Below, piece by piece: positions 8,596 through 17,531 of a stretch of DNA of 64,000 nucleotides. Numbering within the stretch: the first letter of the stretch is position 1; the number at the start of each line of letters is the position of its first letter. Source of the DNA: Streptomyces sp. LX-29 (GTDB lineage Bacteria; Actinomycetota; Actinomycetes; Streptomycetales; Streptomycetaceae). The stretch covers positions 2,914,001 through 2,978,000 of the forward strand of contig NZ_CP089746.1 of the NCBI RefSeq assembly GCF_029541745.1. Reading direction: 5' to 3'. Below the pieces are notes generated by a model. That model was given only the letters and a program-made list of their open reading frames with translations, was not told the DNA's origin and did no database searches. Made by a program: the position numbers and the translations under genes.

Positions 8596-9444
8596 ATGGT
8601 CGAGACGAGCAACGCGCGGGCTGAGATAGGGGTCATCGGCGGGTCGGGGTTCTACTCCTTCCTCGATGACGTGACCGAGATCACGGTGGACACTCCGTAC
8701 GGGCCGCCGAGCGATTCGCTGTTCCTCGGCGAGATCGCGGGCCGGCGGGTCGCCTTCCTCCCCCGCCACGGGCGCAAGCACCACCTGCCGCCGCACCGGA
8801 TCAACTACCGCGCCAACCTGTGGGCGCTGCGCTCGCTCGGCGTACGGCAGGTGCTCGGCCCCTGCGCCGTCGGCGGCCTGCGTCCCGAGTACGGGCCTGG
8901 CACGCTGCTCGTTCCGGATCAGCTGGTGGACCGCACGAAGAGCCGCGCACAGAGCTTCTTCGACGGGGAGCCGCTGCCGGACGGCCGGGTCCCGAACGTG
9001 GTGCACGTGACCTTCGCCGACCCGTACTGCCCGGCCGGGCGGAAGGCCGCGCTCGCGGCGGCGCGGGGGCGCGACTGGGAGCCGGTGGACGGCGGCACGA
9101 TGGTCGTGGTCGAGGGCCCGCGCTTCTCCACCCGCGCGGAGTCGCGCTGGCACGCGGCACAGGGCTGGTCGGTGGTCGGGATGACCGGGCACCCCGAGGC
9201 GGTGCTCGCCCGTGAGCTCGAGCTCTGCTACACCTCGCTGTCGCTGGTCACGGACCTGGACGCGGGCACCGAGACCGGCGAGGGCGTCTCGCACGGCGAG
9301 GTGATGCACGTCTTCGCCCAGAACCTGGCGCGGCTGCGCGAGGTCCTCTTCGACACCGTGCGCGAGCTCCCGGACTCCCGAGGCCGGGACTGCCTGTGCA
9401 GCCACGCGCATGACGGCTGGGACCTGGGGATCGACATCCCGTAG
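8596..9444 (+). CDS. S-methyl-5'-thioadenosine phosphorylase
   Basis: 282 residues of the PNP/MTAP family. The motifs are GVIGGSGFYS (phosphate site), PRHGRKHHLPPHRINYRANL, VEGPRFSTRAES and GMTGHPEA (purine site). The enzyme phosphorolyses methylthioadenosine to adenine and methylthioribose-1-phosphate in the methionine salvage pathway. ATG 8596 is preferred over GTG 8590 because of the leaderless promoter. A purine nucleoside phosphorylase role is possible but less likely. Confidence 0.88.
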   Translation: MVETSNARAEIGVIGGSGFYSFLDDVTEITVDTPYGPPSDSLFLGEIAGRRVAFLPRHGRKHHLPPHRINYRANLWALRSLGVRQVLGPCAVGGLRPEYGPGTLLVPDQLVDRTKSRAQSFFDGEPLPDGRVPNVVHVTFADPYCPAGRKAALAAARGRDWEPVDGGTMVVVEGPRFSTRAESRWHAAQGWSVVGMTGHPEAVLARELELCYTSLSLVTDLDAGTETGEGVSHGEVMHVFAQNLARLREVLFDTVRELPDSRGRDCLCSHAHDGWDLGIDIP

Positions 9445-9576
9445 CCCGCGCGCGGGAAGGCACGGGCGAGGTACGGGGATGGGGGAAGGTGCCATGAGGC
9501 GAGCGGCCCCATAGGGAGCACGCTGTCTCGCCGAGCGAGCCGAACGCGGGATGCGTCACCCGTGCGGATGGCCGAG

Positions 9577-9603
9577 TTGTCCACAGACGCTCGGTCGTCC
9601 ACA
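9577..9603. promoter_or_regulatory. Two DnaA-box-like sequences
   Basis: TTGTCCACA (9577-9585) equals the Streptomyces DnaA-box consensus, and TCGTCCACA (9595-9603) differs by one base. They are in the same orientation, 18 bp apart, upstream of the SAF-domain gene. Whether DnaA binds here is inference. Confidence 0.45.
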
Positions 9604-9666
9604 GGCCGGAGCGGGACCGGTCGGGGACGGGCATCGTGAGGGGACCGAACTCCCTCGCGACAGGCG

Positions 9667-10437
9667 GTGTCTGCCATGTCCGTCCGGCCCTCCTCCCCTT
9701 CCTCCCTCTCGGCCTCCTCCGCTGTCTCAGCGCCCTTCACGTCTTTGAGGTCCTCGGCGTACGCGGCGTCCGCGGCGTCCCCGGCCTCCTCGGCGTCCTC
9801 GACGCTCTTCCCCCGCTCCGCCCCGCCCGTCCGCGAGGTGCCGGAGTTCGGCCCGGTGCGCGTCCGACGCCGCGACTGGGCACCTCACCGGCACCGAACG
9901 CGTGGGGGCGTGCGGCGACGACAGCGGCCGGTGGCGGTGGGGCTGGCGATGACGGCCGCGGCACTCGCGGTCGCCGCCCCGCACGGCGCGGCGCGAAGCG
10001 ACCCGGCGGACCGCCGTGCGACTTCACACGCCGCCGCGGCACGGCAGCCGGGAGAGGGACCGGCTCGGCACCGCGCCGATCTGGTGTCGGCGCCGGTGCG
10101 GATCGCGGACGCGGGGGCGGCGCGGCTGCTGCGCCCCGGCGACCGGGTGGACGTGCTGGCGGCGACCGGTTCGGCGGAACCCCGTGTGGTCGCGCGTGGC
10201 GCGCGGGTGGCCCAGGTGCCCGGGGCGCGGGCCGACGCGGCGGATCGCACTGCCGCGGCGGATCGCACGGCGGACGACGCGGCGGCCTCCGCCGGCCTCG
10301 CCGATGGCGATCTCGCGGGTGAGGTGGGGAGCGGCGTCGGCGAGGGTGCGCTGGTGGTGCTCGCGGTGCCGCGGGCGACCGCCGCGACGCTGGCCGGCGC
10401 GTCCGTCACCGCGCGGCTGGCGGTGACTCTGTGCTGA
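9667..10437 (+). CDS. SAF / RcpC-type domain protein
   Basis: About 256 residues from GTG 9667 (ATG 9676 is an alternative). A Ser/Ala-rich N terminus and a basic stretch precede one hydrophobic segment near residues 90-105. A periplasmic SAF/RcpC-like region follows, including LVSAPVRIADAGAARLLRPG and DRVDVLA, similar to CpaB/RcpC Flp-pilus proteins. No pilus genes are nearby. In streptomycetes this type sits beside mscL, and its function is unproven. Confidence 0.65.
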   Translation: MSAMSVRPSSPSSLSASSAVSAPFTSLRSSAYAASAASPASSASSTLFPRSAPPVREVPEFGPVRVRRRDWAPHRHRTRGGVRRRQRPVAVGLAMTAAALAVAAPHGAARSDPADRRATSHAAAARQPGEGPARHRADLVSAPVRIADAGAARLLRPGDRVDVLAATGSAEPRVVARGARVAQVPGARADAADRTAAADRTADDAAASAGLADGDLAGEVGSGVGEGALVVLAVPRATAATLAGASVTARLAVTLC

Positions 10438-10584
10438 CCCTTCTCCGTCGGGTGCTCGCTGTTCTCCGGGGCGGGTTGGGCCTGGGGGGCGCCAGGTCCT
10501 ACGCTGCCGTGCAGTGCGGAAGGTCCCGTTCCAGACTTCCTCGCAAGGACCTGGGGCGGCGCGAGAACAGAACGAGGGGGCGGG

Positions 10585-11112
10585 GTGCCCGAGGAGAAGA
10601 AGAGCGTGTTGGAAGGCTTCAAAGCCTTCCTGATGCGCGGGAACGTGATCGACCTGGCCGTGGCGGTCGTGATCGGCGCCGCGTTCACCGCGGTCGTCAA
10701 CAGCCTGGTGAAGGGTGTGATCAACCCGATCGTCGGCGCCTTCGGCACCAAGGACCTGGACAGGTACCGCTCGTGCCTCAAGGGCCCCTGCGAGACGAAC
10801 GCGGCGGGCGACGTGGTCCGCGGCATCCCCATCCTGTGGGGTTCGGTGCTGAGCGCGGTGCTCACGTTCCTGATCACCGCGGCGGTCGTCTACTTCCTGA
10901 TGGTGCTGCCCATGTCGCGCTATCTGGCGCACAAGGCGGCCAAGGAGCGGCGGGAGGAGGAGGCGCACGCGGAGGTGGAGGCCACCGAGATCGAGCTGCT
11001 GCGGGAGATCCGCGACGCGCTGGTGGCCCAGCGGAACGACGCGGTCGAACTGGTGGCCAAGCGGAACGGCGCCGGCGAGACTCCGCGCGTGTCCGAGTCG
11101 GAGCGCCGGTAG
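10585..11112 (+). CDS. mscL: Large-conductance mechanosensitive channel MscL
   Basis: 175 residues from GTG 10585. The characteristic N terminus (FKAFLMRGNVIDLAVAVVIG) forms the amphipathic helix and pore-lining TM1. A second membrane segment lies near residues 90-112, and the C-terminal cytoplasmic helix is charged. The channel opens under membrane tension and protects against hypo-osmotic shock. The periplasmic loop contains two cysteines (SCLKGPC), which could form a disulfide. Confidence 0.93.
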   Translation: MPEEKKSVLEGFKAFLMRGNVIDLAVAVVIGAAFTAVVNSLVKGVINPIVGAFGTKDLDRYRSCLKGPCETNAAGDVVRGIPILWGSVLSAVLTFLITAAVVYFLMVLPMSRYLAHKAAKERREEEAHAEVEATEIELLREIRDALVAQRNDAVELVAKRNGAGETPRVSESERR

Positions 11113-11125
11113 GGGCGCCCGCGCC

Positions 11126-11308
11126 TTACAGGTGGTGGGGCGGCTTCTCGTCGAGGAAGCGCGCGAGATCGGCGGCGCTGTCGGCGCCGCCCGGAGCCCG
11201 CTCACCCCACCCGTGGTCCGTATCGTCCGAGGACTGCTGGGCGAGAGGATCGTCGAAGATCAACGCTGCGGCCGGATCGCGCGGTCCAGGGGCGGGGGCG
11301 GTACTCAT
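11126..11308 (-). CDS. Small hypothetical protein, probably leaderless
   Basis: 60 residues from the ATG at 11308: acidic, beginning MSTAPAPGPRDPAAALIFDD and ending DLARFLDEKPPHHL. It has no membrane segment or recognised domain. TACTCT lies six bases before the ATG, a typical leaderless -10 position, which supports this start over an upstream one. It is convergent with mscL, with only 13 bp between the stops. Confidence 0.55.
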   Translation of the reverse strand: MSTAPAPGPRDPAAALIFDDPLAQQSSDDTDHGWGERAPGGADSAADLARFLDEKPPHHL

Positions 11309-11413
11309 ACGTCCAGAGTACGACCGCCCGCCCGGCCCGCCCGCATCGGATCCCGCGCCCACCGGCCCACCCACCGGTCCACCGACCGGCCAGCCTGCCG
11401 GCCCGCCCTCCGG

Positions 11414-11962
11414 TCAGCCCAAGGCCTCGTGCCACCACAGGTCGCGACCCGGTGTCCACGACACGGGGCGCGGGGCGCGGTGGACGACCAGGACGTTGCG
11501 CACATCGGGGCAACCGCGGCCGGCCAGCGCGCGGTCGACGACGGGCTTCAGCGGCTGCACCTCGCCGCCGCGCTGCTCGGCGTCGGCCGTGATCAGCACC
11601 GCGGCACCCAACTGGCGCACGCGCTCGCGGAGTTCATGGGCGGGGACGCCAACCGGGATGCTGGAGCGCACGGCGTCGAGCCGGCCACAGGCAAGGGTGA
11701 CGATCACGGACTCGGGGACCAGGGGCAGGTGCACCGCCACCCGGTCCCCCGCCCGGACCCCGAGCCGTTCGAGGGCCGCCGCCGCCCGAGCCGCCTGGTC
11801 CAACAGCTCGGCGTGCGTCAGCTCCTCGGCCCCGCCCGGGTCGCTGATCCAGCGGAGCGCGACCCTGGCGGCCTGCCGGGCGGCGGCGGCCAGGGGCGGC
11901 TGCTCTTCCGTCCGAGCGAAACGGGACACGGTGTTCTTCCTTCGGGCGGGGGCTATCGGCAT
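11414..11962 (-). pseudogene. Truncated acetyl-CoA-synthetase-like (AMP-binding) gene
   Basis: 182 residues align by eye with the early part of acetyl-CoA synthetase (ELTHAELLDQA..., GVRAGDRVAVHLPLVPE, VLITADAEQRGG, WTPGRDLWWHE). The frame then stops before any of the catalytic AMP-forming motifs, such as the SGTTG P-loop. The segment covers only an N-terminal subdomain of a ~650-residue enzyme and cannot activate acetate alone. It is either a degraded gene or a retained small protein. Downstream sequence to 11309 shows no continuation in another frame. Confidence 0.6.
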
Positions 11963-12098
11963 GCTGCAGAGCCTTCCGGTCGACGATCAACGTCTGCTCA
12001 ACGTCCGATATACGTCGCGCCGGATCGCAAGGTATTGGATCATCTTTCGTGTAACACGACATATCACCGCACTCCGCACGTCGGCAGGGGCATCCGAT

Positions 12099-13373
12099 AT
12101 GAGCGACGACGACAACGGCAGCAAGCCCGCCGGGCCCGGTGGCCCGGCGGGTGAGCCACCGCCGATCAGCGCCTCCGGCCCTGGTGGGGAGCGGCAGGGG
12201 TTCGGCCGCGGCGGCCCCGCCACACCGTTGCGCCGGATGACCGCGCGCCGTCGAGACGAGAGCCATCGTGCGGCCACTCCGCTGGAGCTCTTCTTCGACC
12301 TGTGTTTCGTGGTGGGCGTCGGGCAGGCGGGCGCCCAACTGGTGCACGCGGTGGCCGAGGGACATGTCAGCGCCGGCGTCCAGGGCTACCTGATGGTCTT
12401 CTTCGCCGTGTGGTGGGCCTGGATGAACTTCACCTGGTTCGCCTCGGCGTACGACATCGACGACGTGCCGTACCGGGTCGTCACACTCATCCAGATCGCG
12501 GGTGTGCTCATCCTCTCCGCCGGGGTGCCGCGTGCCTTCAACGACAACGACTTCACGGTCGTCTGGTTCGGCTATCTGGTGATGCGGCTGGCGATGGTCT
12601 CGCAGTGGCTGCGGGCGGCGCGGTCGACCACGGGGGGCGAGCGGACCACGGCGCTGCGGTACGCGGGAGGGGTGGCGCTGTGCCAGGTCGGCTGGCTGGG
12701 GCTGCTGTTCCTGCCCGACGCGTCCAAGAAGTGGCTCTTCCTCGCGATGGCGCTCGTCGAGCTGAGCGTGCCGCTGTTCGCGGAGCGCGCGCGGCAGACG
12801 ACCTGGCATCCGCACCACATCGCCGAGCGGTACGGCCTGTTCACCATCATCGTGCTGGGCGAGACCATCTTCGCTGCGACCGTCGCGGTGCAGTCGGCGC
12901 TGGACGAGACCGACGAACTGGGCCTGCTGTGGCCGATCACCCTGGGCGGGCTGCTGATCGTCTTCTCCGCCTGGTGGATCTACTTCGCGGTGCCCATCCA
13001 CGAGCATCTGGCCTCCAACCGGGAGGCGTTCCTGTGGGGTTACGGCCACTATCTGGTCTTCGGCTCGGCGGCGGCCATCGGCGCGGGCATCGAGGTGGCG
13101 GTGGAGCAGGCCGTCGACAAGGCGCACATCTCGACGCTCGCCGCCTCCGCGGCCGTCACGGTGCCCACCGCCCTGTATCTGACGACGGTCTGGCTGCTGC
13201 ACTCCCGGCACTACAAACGGGGCATCGGGCAGGCGATCCTGCCCCTCACGGCGGTGCTGGTGCTCGCGTGCACCTGGGCGGGGACGCTGGCCGTGCTGAC
13301 GGCCGGGCTGGTCTGCGTGGCGTGTGTGGCCGCCGGCGTCACCATCTCCGCCCGGCAGCAGCCCGTGCACTGA
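12099..13373 (+). CDS. Low-temperature-requirement A (LtrA) family membrane protein
   Basis: 424 residues starting at ATG 12099 with AGGGG upstream. After a hydrophilic Gly/Pro-rich N terminus of about 55 residues comes the LtrA signature TPLELFFDLCFVVGVGQ, then about ten hydrophobic segments. ERYGLFTIIVLGETI (middle) and YGHYLVF (second half) are typical of the family. The family is widespread in bacteria and its biochemical role is unknown. It diverges from the truncated AMP-binding gene across about 135 bp. Confidence 0.85.
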   Translation: MSDDDNGSKPAGPGGPAGEPPPISASGPGGERQGFGRGGPATPLRRMTARRRDESHRAATPLELFFDLCFVVGVGQAGAQLVHAVAEGHVSAGVQGYLMVFFAVWWAWMNFTWFASAYDIDDVPYRVVTLIQIAGVLILSAGVPRAFNDNDFTVVWFGYLVMRLAMVSQWLRAARSTTGGERTTALRYAGGVALCQVGWLGLLFLPDASKKWLFLAMALVELSVPLFAERARQTTWHPHHIAERYGLFTIIVLGETIFAATVAVQSALDETDELGLLWPITLGGLLIVFSAWWIYFAVPIHEHLASNREAFLWGYGHYLVFGSAAAIGAGIEVAVEQAVDKAHISTLAASAAVTVPTALYLTTVWLLHSRHYKRGIGQAILPLTAVLVLACTWAGTLAVLTAGLVCVACVAAGVTISARQQPVH

Positions 13374-13384
13374 CCGATCCACCG

Positions 13385-13805
13385 GGGGACCCCATCGCTG
13401 GGCCCCCAACACACGGGCAGCGGCCACGGGTGCGACCCCGGCCGTGCGGGCGGCCCCGGCCATGCGGGCGACCCCGGCCGTGAGGGGCAGGCCGAGCGTG
13501 GGGGGGGGCTGGCCATGGGGGGTGATCCCCCCTTGGGGTCCCCGGCCATGGCGAGACGCGGGGGCAGCCCGCGGCAGGCACGGGTGACCAGCCAGCCACG
13601 GGCTGACCCGCAAGGCACGGGGTGCCAGCCAGCCACGGAGTGACCCGCCAGGCACGGAGTGCCCCGCACGGGGGCTCGGGGCGGTCCTCGAAGCATGGGG
13701 GCGGCCTGCGGGCGGGCCCGGGATGGCGCGCGGGTCCCAGGGATGGCGCGGGCGCGGGGATGGCGTGCGGGGCCCGGGGATGGCGCGCGGGGCGCGGGGT
13801 ACGGA
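13385..13805. repeat. Low-complexity intergenic region with tandem repeats
   Basis: About 420 bp without a convincing gene. It is built of degenerate GC-rich repeats. First come copies resembling GGCCCCGGCCATGCGGGCGA, then pairs of a CCAGCCACGG-containing unit near 13580-13660. From 13720 to 13800 there are four copies of a ~20-bp unit beginning GGGATGGCG. It ends at the P1 peptidase start. Confidence 0.6.
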
Positions 13806-13811
13806 TGGGTC

Positions 13812-15017
13812 ATGGCTGACATGGCTGAAGCTGAGAGCGCCGGCCAGAGCGCGGGTTCCGCCCGCCCGGGACCGGTCGACGCGCTGACCGATGTGGCCGG
13901 TCTGCGCGTGGGGCACGCGCAGCGCACCGGCGACGGCTGGCTGACCGGCACCACGGTGGTGCTCGCGCCCGAGGGCGGCGCGGTGGCCGCGGTGGACGTG
14001 CGCGGCGGCGGACCGGGCACCCGCGAGACCGACGCCCTGGACCCACGGAACCTCGTGCAGCACATCGACGCCGTCGTGCTGACCGGCGGCAGCGCCTTCG
14101 GGCTCGACGCCGCCTCGGGTGTCGCCCGGTGGCTGGAGGAGCGGGGCCGCGGCTTCCGGGTGGGTCCGGACCCGGCGCAGGTGGTGCCCGTCGTCCCCGC
14201 GGCGGCGCTGTTCGACCTGGGCCGGGGAGGCGACTGGCGGGCCCGGCCGGACGCGGCCCTCGGGCACGCGGCGGCCGAGGCGGCGGCGCGCACCGAGCCG
14301 GGCGCCCCGGTGGCGCAGGGCAACACGGGGGCGGGCACCGGCGCGGTCGCCGGGGACCTGAAGGGCGGCACCGGCTCGGCCAGCGTGGTGCTGCCGTCCG
14401 GGGTGACGGTCGCCGCGCTGGCGGTGGTCAACGCGGTGGGCTCGGTGTTCGACCCGCGGACGGGGGTGCTGTACGGCCTGGTGCCGGAGGTGGTGGCCGC
14501 ACGGGCGGACGCGGCGCGGGGTGAGCGGGCCACGGCGGTGGACGGCTACTCGTCGTATGTACCCTCCCCCGAGGCGCACGCCGACGCGGCGCGGCGGCTG
14601 ACGGCGACGCGGGCCGAGTCGCTGCGGCGCTTCATCGCGTCGGCGCACCCGCCGTTGAACACGACGCTCGCCGTGGTCGCCACCGACGCCGAGCTGACCC
14701 GCGCTCAGGCGCACAAGCTGGCCGGCACGGCCCACGACGGGCTGGCGCGCGCCGTACGGCCGGTCCACATGCTGTCCGACGGGGACACGGTGTTCGCGCT
14801 GGCGACGGGGGGCCGGCCGCTGCTGCCGGCGTCGGGGCAGGCGGGCGACCCGGCGTTCGCGGTGCACCGGGAGGCGGGGGCGCTGAACGAGGTGCTGGCG
14901 GCGGGGGCGGATGTGCTGGCCCGGGCCGTGGTCAAGGCGTTGTTGGCCGCGGAGGGCGTGGACGGTCCGGGCGGGGTCTTCCCCGCCTACCGCGATCTCT
15001 ACGGCCCGCCCCACTGA
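13812..15017 (+). CDS. P1 (S58) family peptidase, DmpA / nylon-oligomer-hydrolase type
   Basis: 401 residues from ATG 13812. The P1/DmpA fold is autoprocessed at a Ser/Thr nucleophile. VAGLRVGHAQ, TTVVLAPEGG, HIDAVVLTGGSAFGLDAASGV and QGNTGAGTGAVAGDLKGG (middle) are family signatures, and PPLNTTLAVVATDAELTRAQ carries the predicted Asn-Thr cleavage and nucleophile site. Members include D-aminopeptidase DmpA and NylC-like amidohydrolases. The substrate is unknown. TACGGA lies a few bases before the ATG and no clear ribosome site is visible, so it may be leaderless. Confidence 0.85.
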   Translation: MADMAEAESAGQSAGSARPGPVDALTDVAGLRVGHAQRTGDGWLTGTTVVLAPEGGAVAAVDVRGGGPGTRETDALDPRNLVQHIDAVVLTGGSAFGLDAASGVARWLEERGRGFRVGPDPAQVVPVVPAAALFDLGRGGDWRARPDAALGHAAAEAAARTEPGAPVAQGNTGAGTGAVAGDLKGGTGSASVVLPSGVTVAALAVVNAVGSVFDPRTGVLYGLVPEVVAARADAARGERATAVDGYSSYVPSPEAHADAARRLTATRAESLRRFIASAHPPLNTTLAVVATDAELTRAQAHKLAGTAHDGLARAVRPVHMLSDGDTVFALATGGRPLLPASGQAGDPAFAVHREAGALNEVLAAGADVLARAVVKALLAAEGVDGPGGVFPAYRDLYGPPH

Positions 15018-15131
15018 GCGCGCCGGCCGTCGCCCGGTTGCCGGCACCCGGGGTCGGCCACCCGTCGCATGCTTCTTCGGCCGCTCGTGCGCCTCCTGGC
15101 GCGCCCCCTGAGCCGCTGGGACCATGCCGGC

Positions 15132-15638
15132 ATGACCGATCCCAGCACCTCTGCGGATGCCACGCTGGCCGAGCAGTTCCGGCGCATGGACGCCGACCGC
15201 GACGGGTTGATCGGTTACGCCGACTATCTGCGGCTGCCCCAGCAGGTCCTGGACGCCGCCGGCGTCGGCGGCGACTCCCTCAAGGGCGAGGCGCTGCTGG
15301 ACGCCATCGAAGAGCAGTGGAACCGGCTGCTGCGCCTGGCCGATCGGGACGGGGACGGCGCCATCTCCCTCGACGAGTACGTGGCGGCCCGTAACAACCC
15401 CCGTTTCCGCTCCGCCGACCGCCCCGGCAAGGGCGCCACCCTGCGCGCCCTGTTCGACATCGCCGACGCCGACGGCGATGGGGCGCTCAGCGTGGCGGAG
15501 TTCGCCACGGTGGCCTGCTTCATGGCCCTGCCGAAGCAGGAGGCGGAGAAGGTGTTCATGACGCTGGACACCGACGGCGACGGCCGCGTCGGCTTCGAGG
15601 AGCTCTCCCGGGCCGTCAAGGTGCTCCACGGATCCTGA
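15132..15638 (+). CDS. EF-hand calcium-binding protein
   Basis: 168 residues from ATG 15132 with four EF-hand loops: DADRDGLIGYAD, DRDGDGAISLDE, DADGDGALSVAE and DTDGDGRVGFEE. All have Asp at position 1 and Gly at position 6; the first ends in Asp instead of Glu. The size and layout resemble calerythrin/sarcoplasmic calcium-binding proteins, which act as cytoplasmic Ca2+ buffers or sensors in actinomycetes. No partner gene is evident. Confidence 0.88.
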   Translation: MTDPSTSADATLAEQFRRMDADRDGLIGYADYLRLPQQVLDAAGVGGDSLKGEALLDAIEEQWNRLLRLADRDGDGAISLDEYVAARNNPRFRSADRPGKGATLRALFDIADADGDGALSVAEFATVACFMALPKQEAEKVFMTLDTDGDGRVGFEELSRAVKVLHGS

Positions 15639-15705
15639 GACGCCCCCTCCCGCCCCGGACCACCCCGCCGCTCACCCCAAGGGCCCCCGCCCATGCGCCC
15701 GCCCG

Positions 15706-16104
15706 TCAGGGACGCACGGCCACCGCGTCGACCTCGAAGAGCATCCCGGGGAGGGCGAGCGAGGCGACGCCGATCAGCGTCTGCGCCGGCGGGCGGTCGC
15801 CCCAGATCTTGCGGATGGGACCCACGAGGGCCTCGAGCTTGTCGGTGTCGTGGTCGACGATGTAGGTGCCAAGACGCACCACATGACTGAAGTCCAGCCC
15901 GACCGCCTCCAGCGCGGTGCCCAGGTGTGTGAAGGCGGTCTCCACCTGGGTGGCGAAGTCCTCGGCGACGACGCCGCCCTGCGCGTCGGAGCCGTACTGG
16001 CCGGCGATGTGCACGATCTCGCTCGGGCGGGCGGCGACCACATGGCTGTAGCCGAAGCCGACCGGGTCGTGCAGGTCGGCGGGGTTGGTGATGGTGAGCG
16101 ACAT
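15706..16104 (-). CDS. RidA-family protein lacking the catalytic arginine
   Basis: 132 residues from ATG 16104, preceded by GGAGGAG. The YjgF/YER057c/UK114 fold is indicated by SEIVHIAGQYGSDAQGGVV, DFATQVETAF and a C-terminal FEVDAVAV. In archetypal RidA imine deaminases the C-terminal PARSCVEV segment holds the essential Arg. Here it reads PAQTLIGV, so this is probably one of the other Rid subgroups. Upstream lies an unusual A+T-rich, dyad-filled control region. Confidence 0.8.
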   Translation of the reverse strand: MSLTITNPADLHDPVGFGYSHVVAARPSEIVHIAGQYGSDAQGGVVAEDFATQVETAFTHLGTALEAVGLDFSHVVRLGTYIVDHDTDKLEALVGPIRKIWGDRPPAQTLIGVASLALPGMLFEVDAVAVRP

Positions 16105-16165
16105 CGTTCTGCTCCTCCAGATCATGCGACTGCCCGCCCCACTCGACGTGCCGCCGCGGTCGATA

Positions 16166-16213
16166 TCTAGATACTAGACGTCCAGAATGAATCTGGATAG
16201 TAGATATCCAGAT
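16166..16213. promoter_or_regulatory. Operator-like dyads upstream of the Rid gene
   Basis: In an A+T-rich patch there are two clear dyads. TCTAG-ATA-CTAGA lies at 16166-16178. The perfect 9-bp inverted repeat ATCTGGATA-GTAGA-TATCCAGAT lies at 16191-16213. They sit 60-110 bp upstream of the Rid start, where a repressor would act. The cognate regulator is not adjacent and cannot be named from sequence. Confidence 0.6.
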
Positions 16214-16267
16214 CCTCTGGAGAGCGAGGACGAGATCGGAAGATGAGGGAGACGGGACAGAAGACGA

Positions 16268-16308
16268 GAGAGCCCCGGCGCTGGGGGGGGAGTTGCGCCG
16301 GGGCTCTC
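16268..16308 (-). terminator. Strong hairpin terminator downstream of hrdD
   Basis: The 14-bp perfect arms GAGAGCCCCGGCGC / GCGCCGGGGCTCTC flank a G-rich 13-nt loop. The site is 124 bp past the hrdD stop, in the direction of its transcription. Confidence 0.75.
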
Positions 16309-16431
16309 GCTCTGGGGGTGGGTCGCGCGGATCCGCACCGACCCGGATCACTACGGTTACGCCGCTCTCGGACCGCGCGTTCGGGTCGGGCGGCGCGCCT
16401 GACGGGACCTGCGGCACAGGGCGGCCGCGGC

Positions 16432-17436
16432 TCAGGCGGCCGCGTCGAACCCCGTGGCGTGGGCCATCTTCTTCAGCTCCAGCAGCGCGTGCTTCTCGAT
16501 CTGACGGATCCGCTCCCGGGTGAGGCCGTGCTCCTTGCCGACCTCGGTGAGGGTGCGCTCGCGGCCGTCGTTGATGCCGTACCGCGCCTTGATGATCGAG
16601 GCGGTGCGGTCGTCGAGCCGGCCGATGAGGCCCTCCAACTCCTCGCTGCGCAGCAGCGTCATCACCGACTGCTCGGGCGAGACCGCCGAGGTGTCCTCCA
16701 GCAGGTCGCCGAACTGCGTCTCACCCTCGTCGTCCACCGACATGTTCAGACTGACCGGGTCACGGGCCCAGTCGAGCACGTCCGAGACCCGCTCGGTGCT
16801 GGAGCCGAGCTCGGCGGCGATCTCCGCGTGCTCCGGCTCACGGCCGTGCTCGCGGTTGAACTCCCGCTGCACACGGCGGATCCGGCCGAGCTCCTCGACC
16901 AGGTGGACGGGGAGCCGGATGGTGCGCGACTGGTCTGCGATGGAGCGGGTGATCGCCTGACGGATCCACCAGGTGGCGTACGTCGAGAACTTGAAGCCCT
17001 TCGCGTAGTCGAACTTCTCAACCGCGCGGACCAGACCGGCGTTTCCCTCCTGGATCAGATCCAGCAGGGGGAGACCGCTGCGCGGATAGCGGCGGGCGAC
17101 CGCCACCACCAGTCGCAGGTTGGAACGGATGAAGACGTCCTTGGCGCGGTCGCCTTCGGCGGCTATCGCCTCCAGCTCCTCGCGGCTCGCGCCGGCAGCG
17201 TTGCCATCGGTTATCTCGCCGTCCAGGATCTGCTGGGCGTAGACACCCGCCTCGATGGTCTGGGACAGCTCGACCTCCTTCGCCGCGTCGAGCAGCGGGG
17301 TGCGGGCGATCTCATCGAGATACATACCGACCAGGTCGCGGTCGGCGATCTCCCCGCCTGCGGCGCGAACACTGCTGGCCGCCCCGTCAGCGCCGCTGTT
17401 GGTGGCCTGACGACGGGCGACGGCACGGGTTGCCAT
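16432..17436 (-). CDS. hrdD: RNA polymerase sigma-70 family factor, HrdD type
   Basis: 334 residues. The order is region 1.2 (DLVGMYLDEIARTPLL), region 2 (RLVVAVARRYPRSGLPLLDLIQEGN and FSTYATWWIRQAI), region 3, and region 4 (TLTEVGKEHGLTRERIRQIE). The length, the N terminus MATRAVARRQ and the C terminus GFDAAA match HrdD rather than the larger HrdB or HrdA. HrdD is a non-essential group 2 sigma factor. A SigR-type promoter lies about 100 bp upstream, agreeing with hrdD being a known SigR target in S. coelicolor. Confidence 0.88.
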   Translation of the reverse strand: MATRAVARRQATNSGADGAASSVRAAGGEIADRDLVGMYLDEIARTPLLDAAKEVELSQTIEAGVYAQQILDGEITDGNAAGASREELEAIAAEGDRAKDVFIRSNLRLVVAVARRYPRSGLPLLDLIQEGNAGLVRAVEKFDYAKGFKFSTYATWWIRQAITRSIADQSRTIRLPVHLVEELGRIRRVQREFNREHGREPEHAEIAAELGSSTERVSDVLDWARDPVSLNMSVDDEGETQFGDLLEDTSAVSPEQSVMTLLRSEELEGLIGRLDDRTASIIKARYGINDGRERTLTEVGKEHGLTRERIRQIEKHALLELKKMAHATGFDAAA

Positions 17437-17531
17437 GCGGGTTGCTCCCTTGCGGTGAGTCGGTCGCGGGACACTGGACGAAGCACCTTCGCGGCCCTTG
17501 ACGAACCTCCTCCTGTGCCCCGTCCACTGGA

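Noticed and set aside
10431..12098. Upstream extension of the ltrA reading frame
   Set aside because: It covers mscL and the AMP-binding fragment in other frames; the LtrA homology and ribosome site begin at 12099.
11634..15629. 1331-codon minus-strand open frame
   Set aside because: It runs across ltrA, the repeat region, the P1 peptidase and the EF-hand gene, all with strong motifs on the plus strand.
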